Shown one piece after another: positions 51,436 through 61,326 of a DNA stretch of 64,000 bases (position 1 is its first letter; the number at the start of each line of letters is the position of its first letter). A program made the translations under genes and the position numbers. The DNA comes from Actinomycetota bacterium (GTDB lineage Bacteria > Actinomycetota > Acidimicrobiia > Actinomarinales > Actinomarinaceae): contig JACNGE010000006.1 of the NCBI GenBank assembly GCA_014384285.1, positions 62,001 to 126,000 of the forward strand, written 5' to 3'. The notes beneath the pieces are model-generated. The model saw nothing but the letters and a program-made list of their open reading frames with translations, did not search any database and was not told the DNA's origin.

Positions 51436-52989
51436 ATGAAACAATTTACTAATTTGTTCTTCCCATCATTTGGTAGTTTTAAGGGTGCGTGGAATCAAGT
51501 TTCTAAAACTTCAAATTCTAGAATTAGATTTATTGACTTTTTAAAAGTTACAGGACTGTTGTTAATAATTTTTAATACATTCTATTTTCTTCAATTTGAA
51601 AAATCTTCCGGCGAATTTATAATTTACAATCGAGTAATTTTAGACAATACACTTACCCCAATTACCTGGGTGACTGTAGGGATGTCTCTATTTATATTTT
51701 CGACGGGATTTACAAACAAAATTGCCTGGTATTCTAATGTTGGCAGAGATGGTAGTCAGTGGAAATTTCTTACTGATAGAGTCGACAGTATTATGGGAAC
51801 TGTTCTAGTCTGGATTTTTTTTATAACTTTAACTTTAAATATTTCTTCTAAAATTATTTATTTTCCCTTATATATTACCAATCAAGAAGATGGAATACTT
51901 ACAGTTACTGAATTTATCATGTGGCCATTGTGGTTAGTATCCATTTATTTAGCTGTAGTTTTATTTTGTCCACTAACTATTTTTCTTCATAAAAAAAACC
52001 CATATTCAACAATTTCTTTCTTGATAGCTAGTCTTGTTTTAATTGATAATATTGATTTTTCTATCTCACTTTCTTATATAAAACTATTTAATTATTTAAT
52101 TTTCTGGTTAACAGTTCACCAGTTAGGATATTTTTACGCTGATGGAAAAATTTTTAATTTTAAAAAAAGAACCTTTGCTGCAATCTCTTTACTTTCTTAC
52201 AGTTATCTCTCTTTTTTACATTACTCTACAAGTGAATATCTTTCAGTTTCAAATTACCGCTTACTCTCATTTTCAAATGAAGATCCACCTACAACTATCT
52301 ATTTAATAGCTTCTGTTGGGCTTATCAATTTTCTTTTATTACTACGTGAAGAGATTGAAACTTTTATGAATAGGCAAAATGTGTGGTACATTTTTTCAAC
52401 TATACATTCGAATATATACACACTATTTCTTTGGCACGTGGCCGTCTTCTTTTTTACTAGTTACTTTTCTACCCCTGTTTATTTATATGTACTTATTATT
52501 TTTGTGTCAATATTTGTTTTTGGTAATTATGAAAGAAAAACTTTTAGACTCTCCCGTTCTTTAATTAAGAGAGTCAATCCCTTGCAACCTTGGCCAACTC
52601 CAATAAAAGCCCGTCTTTCTTATAGCAACTTTCTTTTAGCCTGGATATCTTCCGTCTTAGTTATTATTGGAATATTTCAAATTACATTAGGGGGAGTAGG
52701 CTTATCTGGTTTCTTCTCATTAAGACAGCTTTATATATTTTCAGGAAACACATTTGAAGCATTCATAAGAATAATTATTGGACTTTTGCTGCTTAACGTT
52801 ACTGTCAGAAGAGTAGATCTAAAAAATCAATTACTTGTTTTGGCAATAGCTTCTCAAGTAGTTACTTTACTCATAAGGTTTCAGTTATATAGTTCAATTA
52901 CATCACTGGAGTTATATCTCGGTGTATTTTTAGTTTTCTTTTATTTGATACTGATATTTAATAATCGTAACTATAAATCGCTAGTTTGA
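51436..52989 (+). CDS. Acyltransferase 3-like polytopic membrane protein
   Basis: RIRFIDFLKVTGLLLIIFNTF N-terminus, about 14 hydrophobic segments; ATG 51436 preferred (track TTG 51364 overlaps trmL start). Confidence 0.65.
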   Translation: MKQFTNLFFPSFGSFKGAWNQVSKTSNSRIRFIDFLKVTGLLLIIFNTFYFLQFEKSSGEFIIYNRVILDNTLTPITWVTVGMSLFIFSTGFTNKIAWYSNVGRDGSQWKFLTDRVDSIMGTVLVWIFFITLTLNISSKIIYFPLYITNQEDGILTVTEFIMWPLWLVSIYLAVVLFCPLTIFLHKKNPYSTISFLIASLVLIDNIDFSISLSYIKLFNYLIFWLTVHQLGYFYADGKIFNFKKRTFAAISLLSYSYLSFLHYSTSEYLSVSNYRLLSFSNEDPPTTIYLIASVGLINFLLLLREEIETFMNRQNVWYIFSTIHSNIYTLFLWHVAVFFFTSYFSTPVYLYVLIIFVSIFVFGNYERKTFRLSRSLIKRVNPLQPWPTPIKARLSYSNFLLAWISSVLVIIGIFQITLGGVGLSGFFSLRQLYIFSGNTFEAFIRIIIGLLLLNVTVRRVDLKNQLLVLAIASQVVTLLIRFQLYSSITSLELYLGVFLVFFYLILIFNNRNYKSLV

Positions 52990-52999
52990 GTCATAATAT

Positions 53000-54031
53000 A
53001 TGAATATGAAAAAAGGTGAATCAAGACAAGAGCTATTGAATAGAGCATTCTTTTATGTTCTCTTTATTGGAATTGCAATAATTATATTTTTAAGAGTAAA
53101 GCCTTTAATTTTTGATTTATTTGTAGCTATTGTCTTAGCTGCTTTAGCGGAACCTGTCGTTTACAGGTTGTCAAAAAAATTTGGAAGAAAAATATCGGCA
53201 CTTATTGCTGTGTTTGTAATTTTATTTGTTATATTTGGAATAATCTTTTCCCTTGTTCCAATTATGGTTCAAGAGATTTATTTTCTATCAACACAGTTAC
53301 CAACTTACCTAGATAACATTTTGGAATATATAAATAGTGAAGGTTTTTCAATTTCAAATCAATCTCTCGATTTGGAGACTCAATTTGGTACATTTATTAA
53401 ATCATATGGGGAAACAGTTGGCGAGACTGTTGTGTTCGCCGGACAAGGTGTGCTGAGTGCACTTGGACATTTTTTCATAATCTTCTTCTTTTCTTTTTAC
53501 TTAATAAGCGAAGGTGAGCATTGGAGAGAAAGTTTAAAAAATTCTATTTCTTCACGCTATTCCAATCTTATAGATCAAGTTTGGACAATAGGTGTTTCCA
53601 AGGCAGGTGGATTTATCGTTGCACGAGTAATTTTGGGAATCCTTGCCAGTGTTGTATTTACAGTTTCTTTTCTTATTATTGGATTACCATCACCCGTAGC
53701 TTTAGGAATAGCAGCAGGGGTATTATCCCAATTGATTCCAGTGATCGGGACATTCCTTGGTGGAATAGTTCCAGTTTTAGCTTCGGTATCACTGGGAGCT
53801 AATTATGTTTTGTACACGCTTCTGGTTCTTTCGATATATCAATTACTAGAAAACTATTTTATCAGTCCAAAAATTACACAGTCAACCATGGAGATACACC
53901 CAGCAGTAGCAGTTTTCTCAACAATCTTTGGAGCATATACAGTTGGAGCAGTAGGAGCAATTCTAGCACTACCTGTGGCAGCAACCATACAAGGTGTAGT
54001 TGGGACAGTTATTGAAAATAATAAAAAATGA
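53000..54031 (+). CDS. AI-2E family transporter (PerM/YdiK-like)
   Basis: GLPSPVALGIAAGVLSQLIPVIGTFLGGIVPVLASV; LENYFISPKITQSTMEIHPAVAVFSTIFGA. Confidence 0.92.
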   Translation: MNMKKGESRQELLNRAFFYVLFIGIAIIIFLRVKPLIFDLFVAIVLAALAEPVVYRLSKKFGRKISALIAVFVILFVIFGIIFSLVPIMVQEIYFLSTQLPTYLDNILEYINSEGFSISNQSLDLETQFGTFIKSYGETVGETVVFAGQGVLSALGHFFIIFFFSFYLISEGEHWRESLKNSISSRYSNLIDQVWTIGVSKAGGFIVARVILGILASVVFTVSFLIIGLPSPVALGIAAGVLSQLIPVIGTFLGGIVPVLASVSLGANYVLYTLLVLSIYQLLENYFISPKITQSTMEIHPAVAVFSTIFGAYTVGAVGAILALPVAATIQGVVGTVIENNKK

Positions 54032-54321
54032 GTAGTATATTTGACCTTCCAATCAGTGCAGTAAAATCAGTAGATAAATTATTGCAACACTTCAAAGAGG
54101 AAACAATTGATGAAGTTGAAGATTCAATAAAATCTTTAAAAAGAAACTTTAAAGCAGGAAACTATTTAGCTATATCCATGTTATTTATAATTATTGGAAT
54201 TGCATCAATACTAAGCCAATTATTTGTAGGTAATTTTTTCCTCCAAGCTATGACTTATTTTTCCATGGCCTTACTGTGTTTATTCTCTTTTGGACTTATT
54301 ATTTGGAGAATAATGAAATGA
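54028..54321 (+). CDS. Small two-TM membrane protein (possible holin-X-like)
   Basis: ATGA overlap with upstream gene; amphipathic N-terminus and two TMs. Confidence 0.55.
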   Translation: MSSIFDLPISAVKSVDKLLQHFKEETIDEVEDSIKSLKRNFKAGNYLAISMLFIIIGIASILSQLFVGNFFLQAMTYFSMALLCLFSFGLIIWRIMK

Positions 54322-54473
54322 AAAATTACAAAGACTCATACAGTGAACTCAAAAAAAATGTCAATGACGATAACTCTAAGATTATCACTTTCCTAATCCT
54401 CGGTATTCTTATAGGAAGACTGTATGAAAAATTTAATAGGATTAAAACTAAGATAATTAAGAAACGAAAATGA
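54318..54473 (+). CDS. Small membrane protein (51 aa)
   Basis: ATGA overlap with previous gene; MKNYKDSYSELKKNVNDDNSKIITFLILGILIGRLYEKFNRIKTKIIKKRK. Confidence 0.55.
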   Translation: MKNYKDSYSELKKNVNDDNSKIITFLILGILIGRLYEKFNRIKTKIIKKRK

Positions 54474-54559
54474 ACAGATCTTTACAAAAATTTGTAGCTA
54501 TTTTGCTTGCAGCAGGTGTAGTATTTTCAACAATTGCATATTTTTTATTGTTAATATAA
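54470..54559 (+). CDS. 29-aa single-TM miniprotein
   Basis: ATGA overlap; MNRSLQKFVAILLAAGVVFSTIAYFLLLI*; not in ORF track. Confidence 0.5.
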   Translation: MNRSLQKFVAILLAAGVVFSTIAYFLLLI

Positions 54560-54563
54560 TTTT

Positions 54564-55337
54564 GTGAATTTTGAAAATAATCTCGTTATTATCGAGTCAC
54601 CATCTAAACAGTATTTAAGCGTCATAACTAAGGGTCAAGAATTCATAACTAATGAAGGCAAAATAGAATTTGATAATATAGACAAACTGCCTATCAAGAT
54701 CTTATCATCAACGGGTATCGAATTTACAATATATACCCCCTCTTATAAAGATTTCGTTCTTCTTATGAAAAGAGGTCCACAGATAATTTATCCAAAAGAT
54801 GCAGGATCTATAATTGTTTCAGCAAATATTAATTCACACAGCAGAGTTCTTGAAATTGGTACTGGCTCTGGTGCACTCACACTTTTTATTGCTACATTGC
54901 TTGGTCCTAATTCTGAATTTTACTCATTAGATGTCAGCAAAAAAAATCAATACAGAGCAGGTAAGACTATTTCAAGATATCTATCAAATTATTCTGAAGA
55001 ATTTATAAAAAAAATTAACTTTGTAAATGAAGATTTATCAACATTTTTAATGAAAAATATCTCAATTAATTTTAATTCAATAATTACTGACGTTCCTGAA
55101 CCTTGGCATTTCTTTGACAATAATCAAATTGAAGACAATCTATATTGGGTGTCGTATTTACCATCTATATCTCAGATTTCAAAAACTAAAGACACACTTG
55201 AACAAAATAATTTTCAGCATATTGAGATCAAGGAAGTCCTTGAAAGAGAGTGGACAGTTAAAGGCAATATTTCAAGACCAAAACATACTATGGTAGGTCA
55301 TACTGGATTTATTATAAGTGGAAGGTTTATTATTTGA
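54564..55337 (+). CDS. trmI: tRNA (adenine-58-N1)-methyltransferase TrmI
   Basis: KRGPQIIYPKDAGSII, VLEIGTGSGALTLFIA; GTG start; upstream of ferredoxin/paf locus. Confidence 0.88.
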   Translation: MNFENNLVIIESPSKQYLSVITKGQEFITNEGKIEFDNIDKLPIKILSSTGIEFTIYTPSYKDFVLLMKRGPQIIYPKDAGSIIVSANINSHSRVLEIGTGSGALTLFIATLLGPNSEFYSLDVSKKNQYRAGKTISRYLSNYSEEFIKKINFVNEDLSTFLMKNISINFNSIITDVPEPWHFFDNNQIEDNLYWVSYLPSISQISKTKDTLEQNNFQHIEIKEVLEREWTVKGNISRPKHTMVGHTGFIISGRFII

Positions 55338-55338
55338 T

Positions 55339-55584
55339 TTATGGCTCAATCATGATGCATTCGCCAGGACACTCTTCCGCTGACTCAACTACTGCATCTT
55401 CTTGACCTTTTGGCACTACTGCTAATCCCTCTGCGCCACCAACATTTCCATTTTCTTCAGAAAAGATTTTGTCTCCCTCTTTAACATAAAAAAGCCCATC
55501 ATCTAATCCAACGAAAACATCAGGTGCTATTTCTTCACAGAGTCCATCTCCTGTACATAAATCTTGATCAATCCATACTTTCAT
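55339..55584 (-). CDS. Single-cluster ferredoxin
   Basis: VWIDQDLCTGDGLCEEIAPDVF...ECPGECIMIEP. Confidence 0.92.
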   Translation of the reverse strand: MKVWIDQDLCTGDGLCEEIAPDVFVGLDDGLFYVKEGDKIFSEENGNVGGAEGLAVVPKGQEDAVVESAEECPGECIMIEP

Positions 55585-55676
55585 ACATAGTATTTTACCC
55601 TATTATAGATTTACACAAATCATCGAATACAAAAATTATTTTAAATATTTTGTAAGATACTAATGAAACGAATTTT

Positions 55677-56510
55677 ATGAAAAATGTATTTAAAAGATGT
55701 TTAAAGATAATTGCTCTTTTTGACAATCTGCCTAACTCGAATATTGATAGTAATTATATAAAAGACAATATTCCTGAATATAGAGAACTCAGCGACGGTG
55801 CCTTCAAAAGATCATTCGAACGCGATAAGGTGTTGTTAAAAGAAGTTGGTTTTAGATTGGAATATGAAAATGATAAATGGACCCTTCAAGAAGGTTATAA
55901 ACTTGAAGGTAGGAATATTATTACTCAAATAAAGAATACTCCAAATTTTAATTTTGAATCATTTAGTAATACATATTCAGTTATTAAAAAATACTTATCT
56001 CCTCACTTTGAGCTAAACCAAAATTTAAAAATTATACCAAGATTAAGTGTTGCCTCTAGAGAAAAAAGGAGGGTATCTTTTTTATATAATGAAAAACTCA
56101 GGAAAGTTTATCCACTTGGTTTAAGGTTCCACAACGGATCTTGGTATTTAGGTGCTGAAGATAACAAGATTGTTAAGACCTTTAAAATATCAAATATAAA
56201 CGATTTAAAGGTAGGAACAAAAGACAACCTTCACAATAATGAGATTAAAAACTTTACCTTTACTTGGGAGGATAAAAGTGAAGAAATTTCTGTACAATTA
56301 CGATCAAACAAAAATTTGCATAACATCCATAAAAATATTTTTATCTTTACAGATTCTAACCAAGTCATCCAAGATGACTTAATAACTTTAAATTTGGTCA
56401 CAAAAGATCACCACGGTTTTATAAAGTATTTATTGTTAGTTTCTCCAGAAATTACAAATATTTCTTCATCTAATAGAGAACTATTATTACAGGTGATAAA
56501 TGGATTATAA
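55677..56510 (+). CDS. pafB: WYL-domain transcriptional regulator PafB-like
   Basis: wHTH plus WYL-type region (RRVSFLYNEKLRKVYPLGLRFHNGSWYLGAED); paired with pafC upstream of tatAC. Confidence 0.8.
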   Translation: MKNVFKRCLKIIALFDNLPNSNIDSNYIKDNIPEYRELSDGAFKRSFERDKVLLKEVGFRLEYENDKWTLQEGYKLEGRNIITQIKNTPNFNFESFSNTYSVIKKYLSPHFELNQNLKIIPRLSVASREKRRVSFLYNEKLRKVYPLGLRFHNGSWYLGAEDNKIVKTFKISNINDLKVGTKDNLHNNEIKNFTFTWEDKSEEISVQLRSNKNLHNIHKNIFIFTDSNQVIQDDLITLNLVTKDHHGFIKYLLLVSPEITNISSSNRELLLQVINGL

Positions 56511-57318
56511 AGTTAGTCTAAGTACAATCGTTCATATACTTTCGTTAATAAGATTAAAGACAACTTATGAAGTTGAAGACCTACTAAACAAACTCAATCT
56601 TAATTTTGAAAAACTGATATATTCACTAACTATTTTATCCGAAATATATTCAACAAATGGAGATAGTTTCCTAGATTTTAATATCAATTCAGAAACAAAT
56701 TCTATAACTTTTGAATATGATAAATATCTACTCGAACTTGAAACCATTACAGATCTGGACTTGTTTAAAATGTACACTCTACTTAGTAATCCAAAAATAA
56801 ATATTGAGAAATTATTTGATGATAGTGACGAGGTGGTAAAGTTCTATAATGTATTAGGTCAATATTTTGAGTCAAATTATTCAATGCAAAATGATGATGC
56901 CGACTTAAGTAGTATATTTGAAACTGATGAAATTTATATTGAATACATCAAACTTGGCAATAGCCAACCAAGTACATATAAGATTAAACCACTCTCTTTT
57001 GGTTCTGGCAATGATGGAGACACAGTAGAAGCATACGATTATGAAGACAATAGAATAAAGACTTTTTTGATAGATAGAATAATCAACCTATCTGAAGAAA
57101 AACATCTTAAATCGTCATTTTCAAATATGGAAAATAGTGTAGAGGCAATCTTTACAGATTCTTTTTCAACACAACAAAAAAAACAATTTAGATCTGAAAA
57201 TATCGCAATAGAACATTTCATTAAGAATATTGACACAGAAAATATAATTTCTCCAAACTCAGTTAAAGTTGAAATAGAAAAGAGGAAAACAATATTGATA
57301 AATGAGTTAATGAAATGA
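56500..57318 (+). CDS. pafC: WYL-domain transcriptional regulator PafC-like
   Basis: Position and overlap with pafB; IYIEYIKLGNSQPSTYKIKPLSFGSG region; upstream of tatA/tatC. Confidence 0.75.
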   Translation: MDYKVSLSTIVHILSLIRLKTTYEVEDLLNKLNLNFEKLIYSLTILSEIYSTNGDSFLDFNINSETNSITFEYDKYLLELETITDLDLFKMYTLLSNPKINIEKLFDDSDEVVKFYNVLGQYFESNYSMQNDDADLSSIFETDEIYIEYIKLGNSQPSTYKIKPLSFGSGNDGDTVEAYDYEDNRIKTFLIDRIINLSEEKHLKSSFSNMENSVEAIFTDSFSTQQKKQFRSENIAIEHFIKNIDTENIISPNSVKVEIEKRKTILINELMK

Positions 57319-57494
57319 GCTTGGTTGAGCTATTAGTTATTTTGTTAATTTCTCTTGGTATTTTTGATAAGAGTAAAATTATACAATATTATCAAAAAAT
57401 AATAAATTTTCAAAAAGGCCAAAATCGCCAAATCATAGGGGATACTTCAATTAATGAAAACTGGATTTGGGTTGATAAAGATGAGGAGGAGTGA
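57315..57494 (+). CDS. tatA: TatA-like twin-arginine translocase subunit (divergent, 59 aa)
   Basis: MSLVELLVILLISLGIFDKSKIIQYYQKIINFQKGQNRQIIGDTSINENWIWVDKDEEE*; TM + amphipathic helix; between pafC and tatC; not in ORF track. Confidence 0.6.
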   Translation: MSLVELLVILLISLGIFDKSKIIQYYQKIINFQKGQNRQIIGDTSINENWIWVDKDEEE

Positions 57495-57498
57495 ATAG

Positions 57499-58200
57499 AT
57501 GAAAAAACCATTTATAGACCACCTTAAAGAACTTAATTTTAGATTTCTAATTTCAATCATTCTCATCGCAGTTGTTTCTATTGTTGTTTATGTTCGCTAT
57601 TCTTTTTTTGTAGACCTACTCCTAGATCCATTGATAAAAGCAGGATATGATCAGTCAAATATTTTTGCTTTAACTATCTATGAAGGTTTTCAGGTCAAGC
57701 TTCAGAATACATTTTGGATAGCAATTATCATATGTTTCCCTTTGGTCTCACTAATAATTGCTCTTTTTATAAAGCCTGCATTAGAGATTGGGAATACAGC
57801 CTTTTTACTCTACTTCTTATTTTTCACAGTTTTATTTTATCTTGGAATAGGATCTTCACTTAGCATTGCTCATGTTGGTATTGAGTTTCTTCTTTCCTTC
57901 AATGAGAATGAAATAATATTACGATCTCAAAATTACTTCCAATTCATAACTAGAGTATCGTTATTATTTGGTATATCTTTCCAGTTTCCTTTAGTTATTT
58001 TATTTTTACTTAATAAAAAAATTATTGATGTTGAAAGTCTTACAAAAAAAAGACCAGAGATGTTTATAGTGATTCTTATCTTCTCTGCAATTATCACACC
58101 TACAGGAGACCCTGTTTCCCTTTTTGTATTCACCATCCCAATGTATCTACTGATAGAAGTAATGATATTTGTTCACAAAAAAAGTAAACGTGGAATTTAA
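57499..58200 (+). CDS. tatC: Sec-independent protein translocase TatC
   Basis: FIDHLKELNFRF, six TMs, LSFNENEIILRSQNYFQFITR, FSAIITPTGDPVSLFVFTIPMYLLIE. Confidence 0.93.
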   Translation: MKKPFIDHLKELNFRFLISIILIAVVSIVVYVRYSFFVDLLLDPLIKAGYDQSNIFALTIYEGFQVKLQNTFWIAIIICFPLVSLIIALFIKPALEIGNTAFLLYFLFFTVLFYLGIGSSLSIAHVGIEFLLSFNENEIILRSQNYFQFITRVSLLFGISFQFPLVILFLLNKKIIDVESLTKKRPEMFIVILIFSAIITPTGDPVSLFVFTIPMYLLIEVMIFVHKKSKRGI

Positions 58201-60061
58201 TCCAGATCAATTTCAAATTGATGCAGTTGAATCTATAAATAAAAATTTCAATGTCTTAGTAGTAGCTCCTACTGGATCTGGTAAAACATTTATTGCCGAA
58301 AGAGCCATAGAAAAATATACAAATCAAAATCAAAATGTTATTTACACAACTCCAATTAAGGCATTGTCTAATCAGAAATATAATGATTTTTTAAATATAG
58401 GTATTAATACGGGATTACTAACAGGTGATAGAACCATAAATCCTGACTCAGAGTTGATAGTCGCAACTACAGAAATACTTCGAAATATGATTTATTCAAA
58501 CGATAAAAGGTTAAAAAAAATTGGATTAATAGTACTTGATGAAGTTCATTATTTGTCTGATACTGAACGAGGCACTACTTGGGAGGAAATCATTATTCAT
58601 GCTCCAAAAAATATTAAATTCCTTTTTCTTTCTGCAACTATAAGAAATAAAGATGAATTTCACAATTGGATAGTTTCTTTGCGTGGAAAAACATCACTAA
58701 TCAAATCTGAGATAAGACCAGTTCCACTTGAGATTTCTTTAGTGGGAGTAAATCCATACAACGATCAGTTGAAAATAATTAAGTCTTCTAAAGATAAACG
58801 AAATAACAAAATCTTTAAATTTGAAAAACAATATAAAAAATTTAAACGTCCACATCTAGGCTTTCAGTTAGATTACTTAAATGATAAGACGTTAACCCCC
58901 TCTATTTTCTTTTATTTTTCAAGGGATAGAGTTGAAACTAAAGCTAGGCAGGCTGCAACAAATAGGAATAAAACAAAAAAATCTAAAGAACTTAGAGCCA
59001 TATTTAATAACGTTTTCGACTCCCTTGATTCAAATCAGTATGAACTCCTTAACCTTGATGAACTACTGTGGATGTGGGTTAGAGGAGTTGGATATCATCA
59101 TGCTGGACTTGCACCAATAGTGAAAGAATTTGTTGAACATTTATTTTTAAATAGATACATTGATTACCTTTTTGCTACAGAGACTCTTTCACTTGGTTTG
59201 AACCTACCTGCAAAATCTATAGTTATTGATAGACTATACAAATTCGACGGGATAAAAACCCGTTTAATAAATCAATCTGAGTTTCTTCAGCTAACAGGTA
59301 GAGCTGGTAGACGAGGTATAGACACTAAAGGATTTGCTTTTGTAAATTACGATAGAAACATTGAAAACTTTTGGTACAATAATCTTTTCACTCTTAAGTC
59401 GAGTACATTAAAATCTGCTTATTCTATTTCATATTCCTCAATTCTCAACATGTTAAACAAATATTCATTAGTTGAAGCTATAGAGTTACTCGAAAAAAGC
59501 TTTTTTGCTTATCAAAACAATTTTAATGTTTCCGGATTACAGAAAACGTTCAAATCTAAACTTGAGGTTTTAGAGAATCTAGGCTTTAAGGATAGAAACA
59601 AAAAATCAAATGTTTTAATAGATACCTACCGAGATGAATTAATTGTTGGAATAGAGCTGTTGGAAACTGATTTTGCTAAAGACATGAATTTTTATTTAAT
59701 GTTTGTCTGCACAGGTTTGTCCTCTACACGTCACGATCTTTCCTTGAATGAAATATATTTAGACACCTATATAAAATTTCAAATCATGGAGGAAAGAATA
59801 AATAAAATTGAATCTTTTGCTGGTGTTAAAAGAACAACCTCTATAGATATTGGCTGGTTTAGTATATTTAATGAATATCTTCATTCAGAAGATATTGAAT
59901 CTGTATTAATAAAGTTTAACATTAGTATTGGTGATTTTATTAGAGCAGGCAAGGAAGCCTCTGAACTTTCAGCTAAACTTTTTAATATCTATGGAATTGA
60001 TGAATTCAAAATGATAAGTAATCTATTTAATGACGAATTAATACAGAAAACAATGCGATGA
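58169..60061 (+). CDS. helY: DEAD/DEAH (Ski2/HelY-like) RNA helicase
   Basis: VVAPTGSGKTFIAERAI, LDEVHYLSDTERGTTWEEIIIHAP, GLNLPAKSIVIDRLYKFDG, QLTGRAGRRGID; start uncertain. Confidence 0.9.
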   Translation: MFTKKVNVEFNPDQFQIDAVESINKNFNVLVVAPTGSGKTFIAERAIEKYTNQNQNVIYTTPIKALSNQKYNDFLNIGINTGLLTGDRTINPDSELIVATTEILRNMIYSNDKRLKKIGLIVLDEVHYLSDTERGTTWEEIIIHAPKNIKFLFLSATIRNKDEFHNWIVSLRGKTSLIKSEIRPVPLEISLVGVNPYNDQLKIIKSSKDKRNNKIFKFEKQYKKFKRPHLGFQLDYLNDKTLTPSIFFYFSRDRVETKARQAATNRNKTKKSKELRAIFNNVFDSLDSNQYELLNLDELLWMWVRGVGYHHAGLAPIVKEFVEHLFLNRYIDYLFATETLSLGLNLPAKSIVIDRLYKFDGIKTRLINQSEFLQLTGRAGRRGIDTKGFAFVNYDRNIENFWYNNLFTLKSSTLKSAYSISYSSILNMLNKYSLVEAIELLEKSFFAYQNNFNVSGLQKTFKSKLEVLENLGFKDRNKKSNVLIDTYRDELIVGIELLETDFAKDMNFYLMFVCTGLSSTRHDLSLNEIYLDTYIKFQIMEERINKIESFAGVKRTTSIDIGWFSIFNEYLHSEDIESVLIKFNISIGDFIRAGKEASELSAKLFNIYGIDEFKMISNLFNDELIQKTMR

Positions 60062-60933
60062 AGGAATTTATTGTTTTTTATAACGTAAATTCTAGAGGCA
60101 GAAATCTTACACAAGACTACATAGAGTCTCTTTTTAGAAAGCATGAATTAAGTTGTAAAATATTTATGACTAAGAGCATTAGTGAACTTGGAGAAATAAT
60201 AGACCAGTTCACCGATACTAAAAAATATATCTATTGTGCTATTGGTGGTGACGGTACTATTAGTTCTCTTATAGACTCTCTTTTAAACAAAGGATTAGTA
60301 CAGCCTATAGTTGCATGCTTACCATCCGGAAGTGGTTCTGACTTTTTAAGAACATTTGCAATTCCTCAAAACATAGAAAAAGCAATGGAACATTTAAAAG
60401 GGGATTCTGTTTATTTAATTGACACTGCTCTAGTTTCTTCTGAATTTCGTTCAAAGCATTTTATAAATGTATTAAATTTTGGATTTTTAGCAGATACTGT
60501 TGAATTAAGCGAAAAGCTACCCAAACTCTTCAGAAGATTTAGATACCCCATTAGTTTTTGGGTAAAATTGCTACCTGCAAAATCATCCCAAATGAATCTT
60601 CAGACACACAACTATGAGTTTTCATCACATGCGTTTGTTGTTTCAATCTGCAACGGACAATTTTTTGGCGGGGGGTGGAACATTTCACCAAAGTCGAGTT
60701 TACAGGACGGTTTATTAAATATACAAATATTTAAAGTAACAAAACGAAAAGCTATGAAACTTTTTTTTCAAGCAAAAAAGGGTTTACATTTGACTGATCC
60801 AGATGTTTTATTGAAGCGAAGTGGAAATATAAAACTTTTAACTACCCAGTCAATTGAAATTGATGGTGATTATTTCGACAAAGGCCCAGCTGAGATATTT
60901 GTCAAAAAGCACTCCATACAGCTTAAAATTTAG
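60058..60933 (+). CDS. Diacylglycerol/sphingosine kinase-family lipid kinase
   Basis: FYNVNSRGRN, IGGDGTISSLID, LPSGSGSDFLRTF. Confidence 0.9.
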   Translation: MKEFIVFYNVNSRGRNLTQDYIESLFRKHELSCKIFMTKSISELGEIIDQFTDTKKYIYCAIGGDGTISSLIDSLLNKGLVQPIVACLPSGSGSDFLRTFAIPQNIEKAMEHLKGDSVYLIDTALVSSEFRSKHFINVLNFGFLADTVELSEKLPKLFRRFRYPISFWVKLLPAKSSQMNLQTHNYEFSSHAFVVSICNGQFFGGGWNISPKSSLQDGLLNIQIFKVTKRKAMKLFFQAKKGLHLTDPDVLLKRSGNIKLLTTQSIEIDGDYFDKGPAEIFVKKHSIQLKI

Positions 60934-60963
60934 TATTATTTTTAGAGCACTTTAAGGAGACAA

Positions 60964-61326
60964 ATGTCAGAAAAAGATGTAGAAGATATTAAAGAACCTA
61001 ATTTAGAAGATCTTGAAGAAGAAGATCTTGAGGAATCCGATACCCCCTCAGATGAAGAAGAAGAAAAAGAAGAGGTAGAAACAGAATCTTTAGAAGCTCG
61101 CGTTGAAAGTGAGAAAAAAACTGTTGAAGACCCTGACGATGCCGAAGGTTCTTTTATGAGTGTTGATGCTGCCGAAAAGAGAAATGTCAAAAAATCTGAT
61201 TTAAAACTTGATGAAGCTGCAGCAGATAAAGAAGAAGATGAGTTTACTTGTTCTGTCTGTTTTCTTGTTTTGAAAAATACTCAACTAGCTAAACCTAGAT
61301 CAAAAGTGTGCACCGATTGTGCATGA
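60964..61326 (+). CDS. DUF4193 zinc-finger protein
   Basis: Acidic N-terminus; C-terminal DEFTCSVCFLVLKNTQLAKPRSKVCTDCA. Confidence 0.85.
   Translation: MSEKDVEDIKEPNLEDLEEEDLEESDTPSDEEEEKEEVETESLEARVESEKKTVEDPDDAEGSFMSVDAAEKRNVKKSDLKLDEAAADKEEDEFTCSVCFLVLKNTQLAKPRSKVCTDCA

Noticed and set aside
53521-53802. 93-aa out-of-frame ORF within the AI-2E transporter gene
   Set aside because: Fully nested in a strong CDS in another frame; Ser/Arg/Trp-rich composition, no recognisable domain.
60942-61190. Serine-rich 82-aa minus-strand ORF
   Set aside because: Antisense of the GAA/GAT-rich acidic region of the DUF4193 gene, which reads as Ser/Phe on the other strand.
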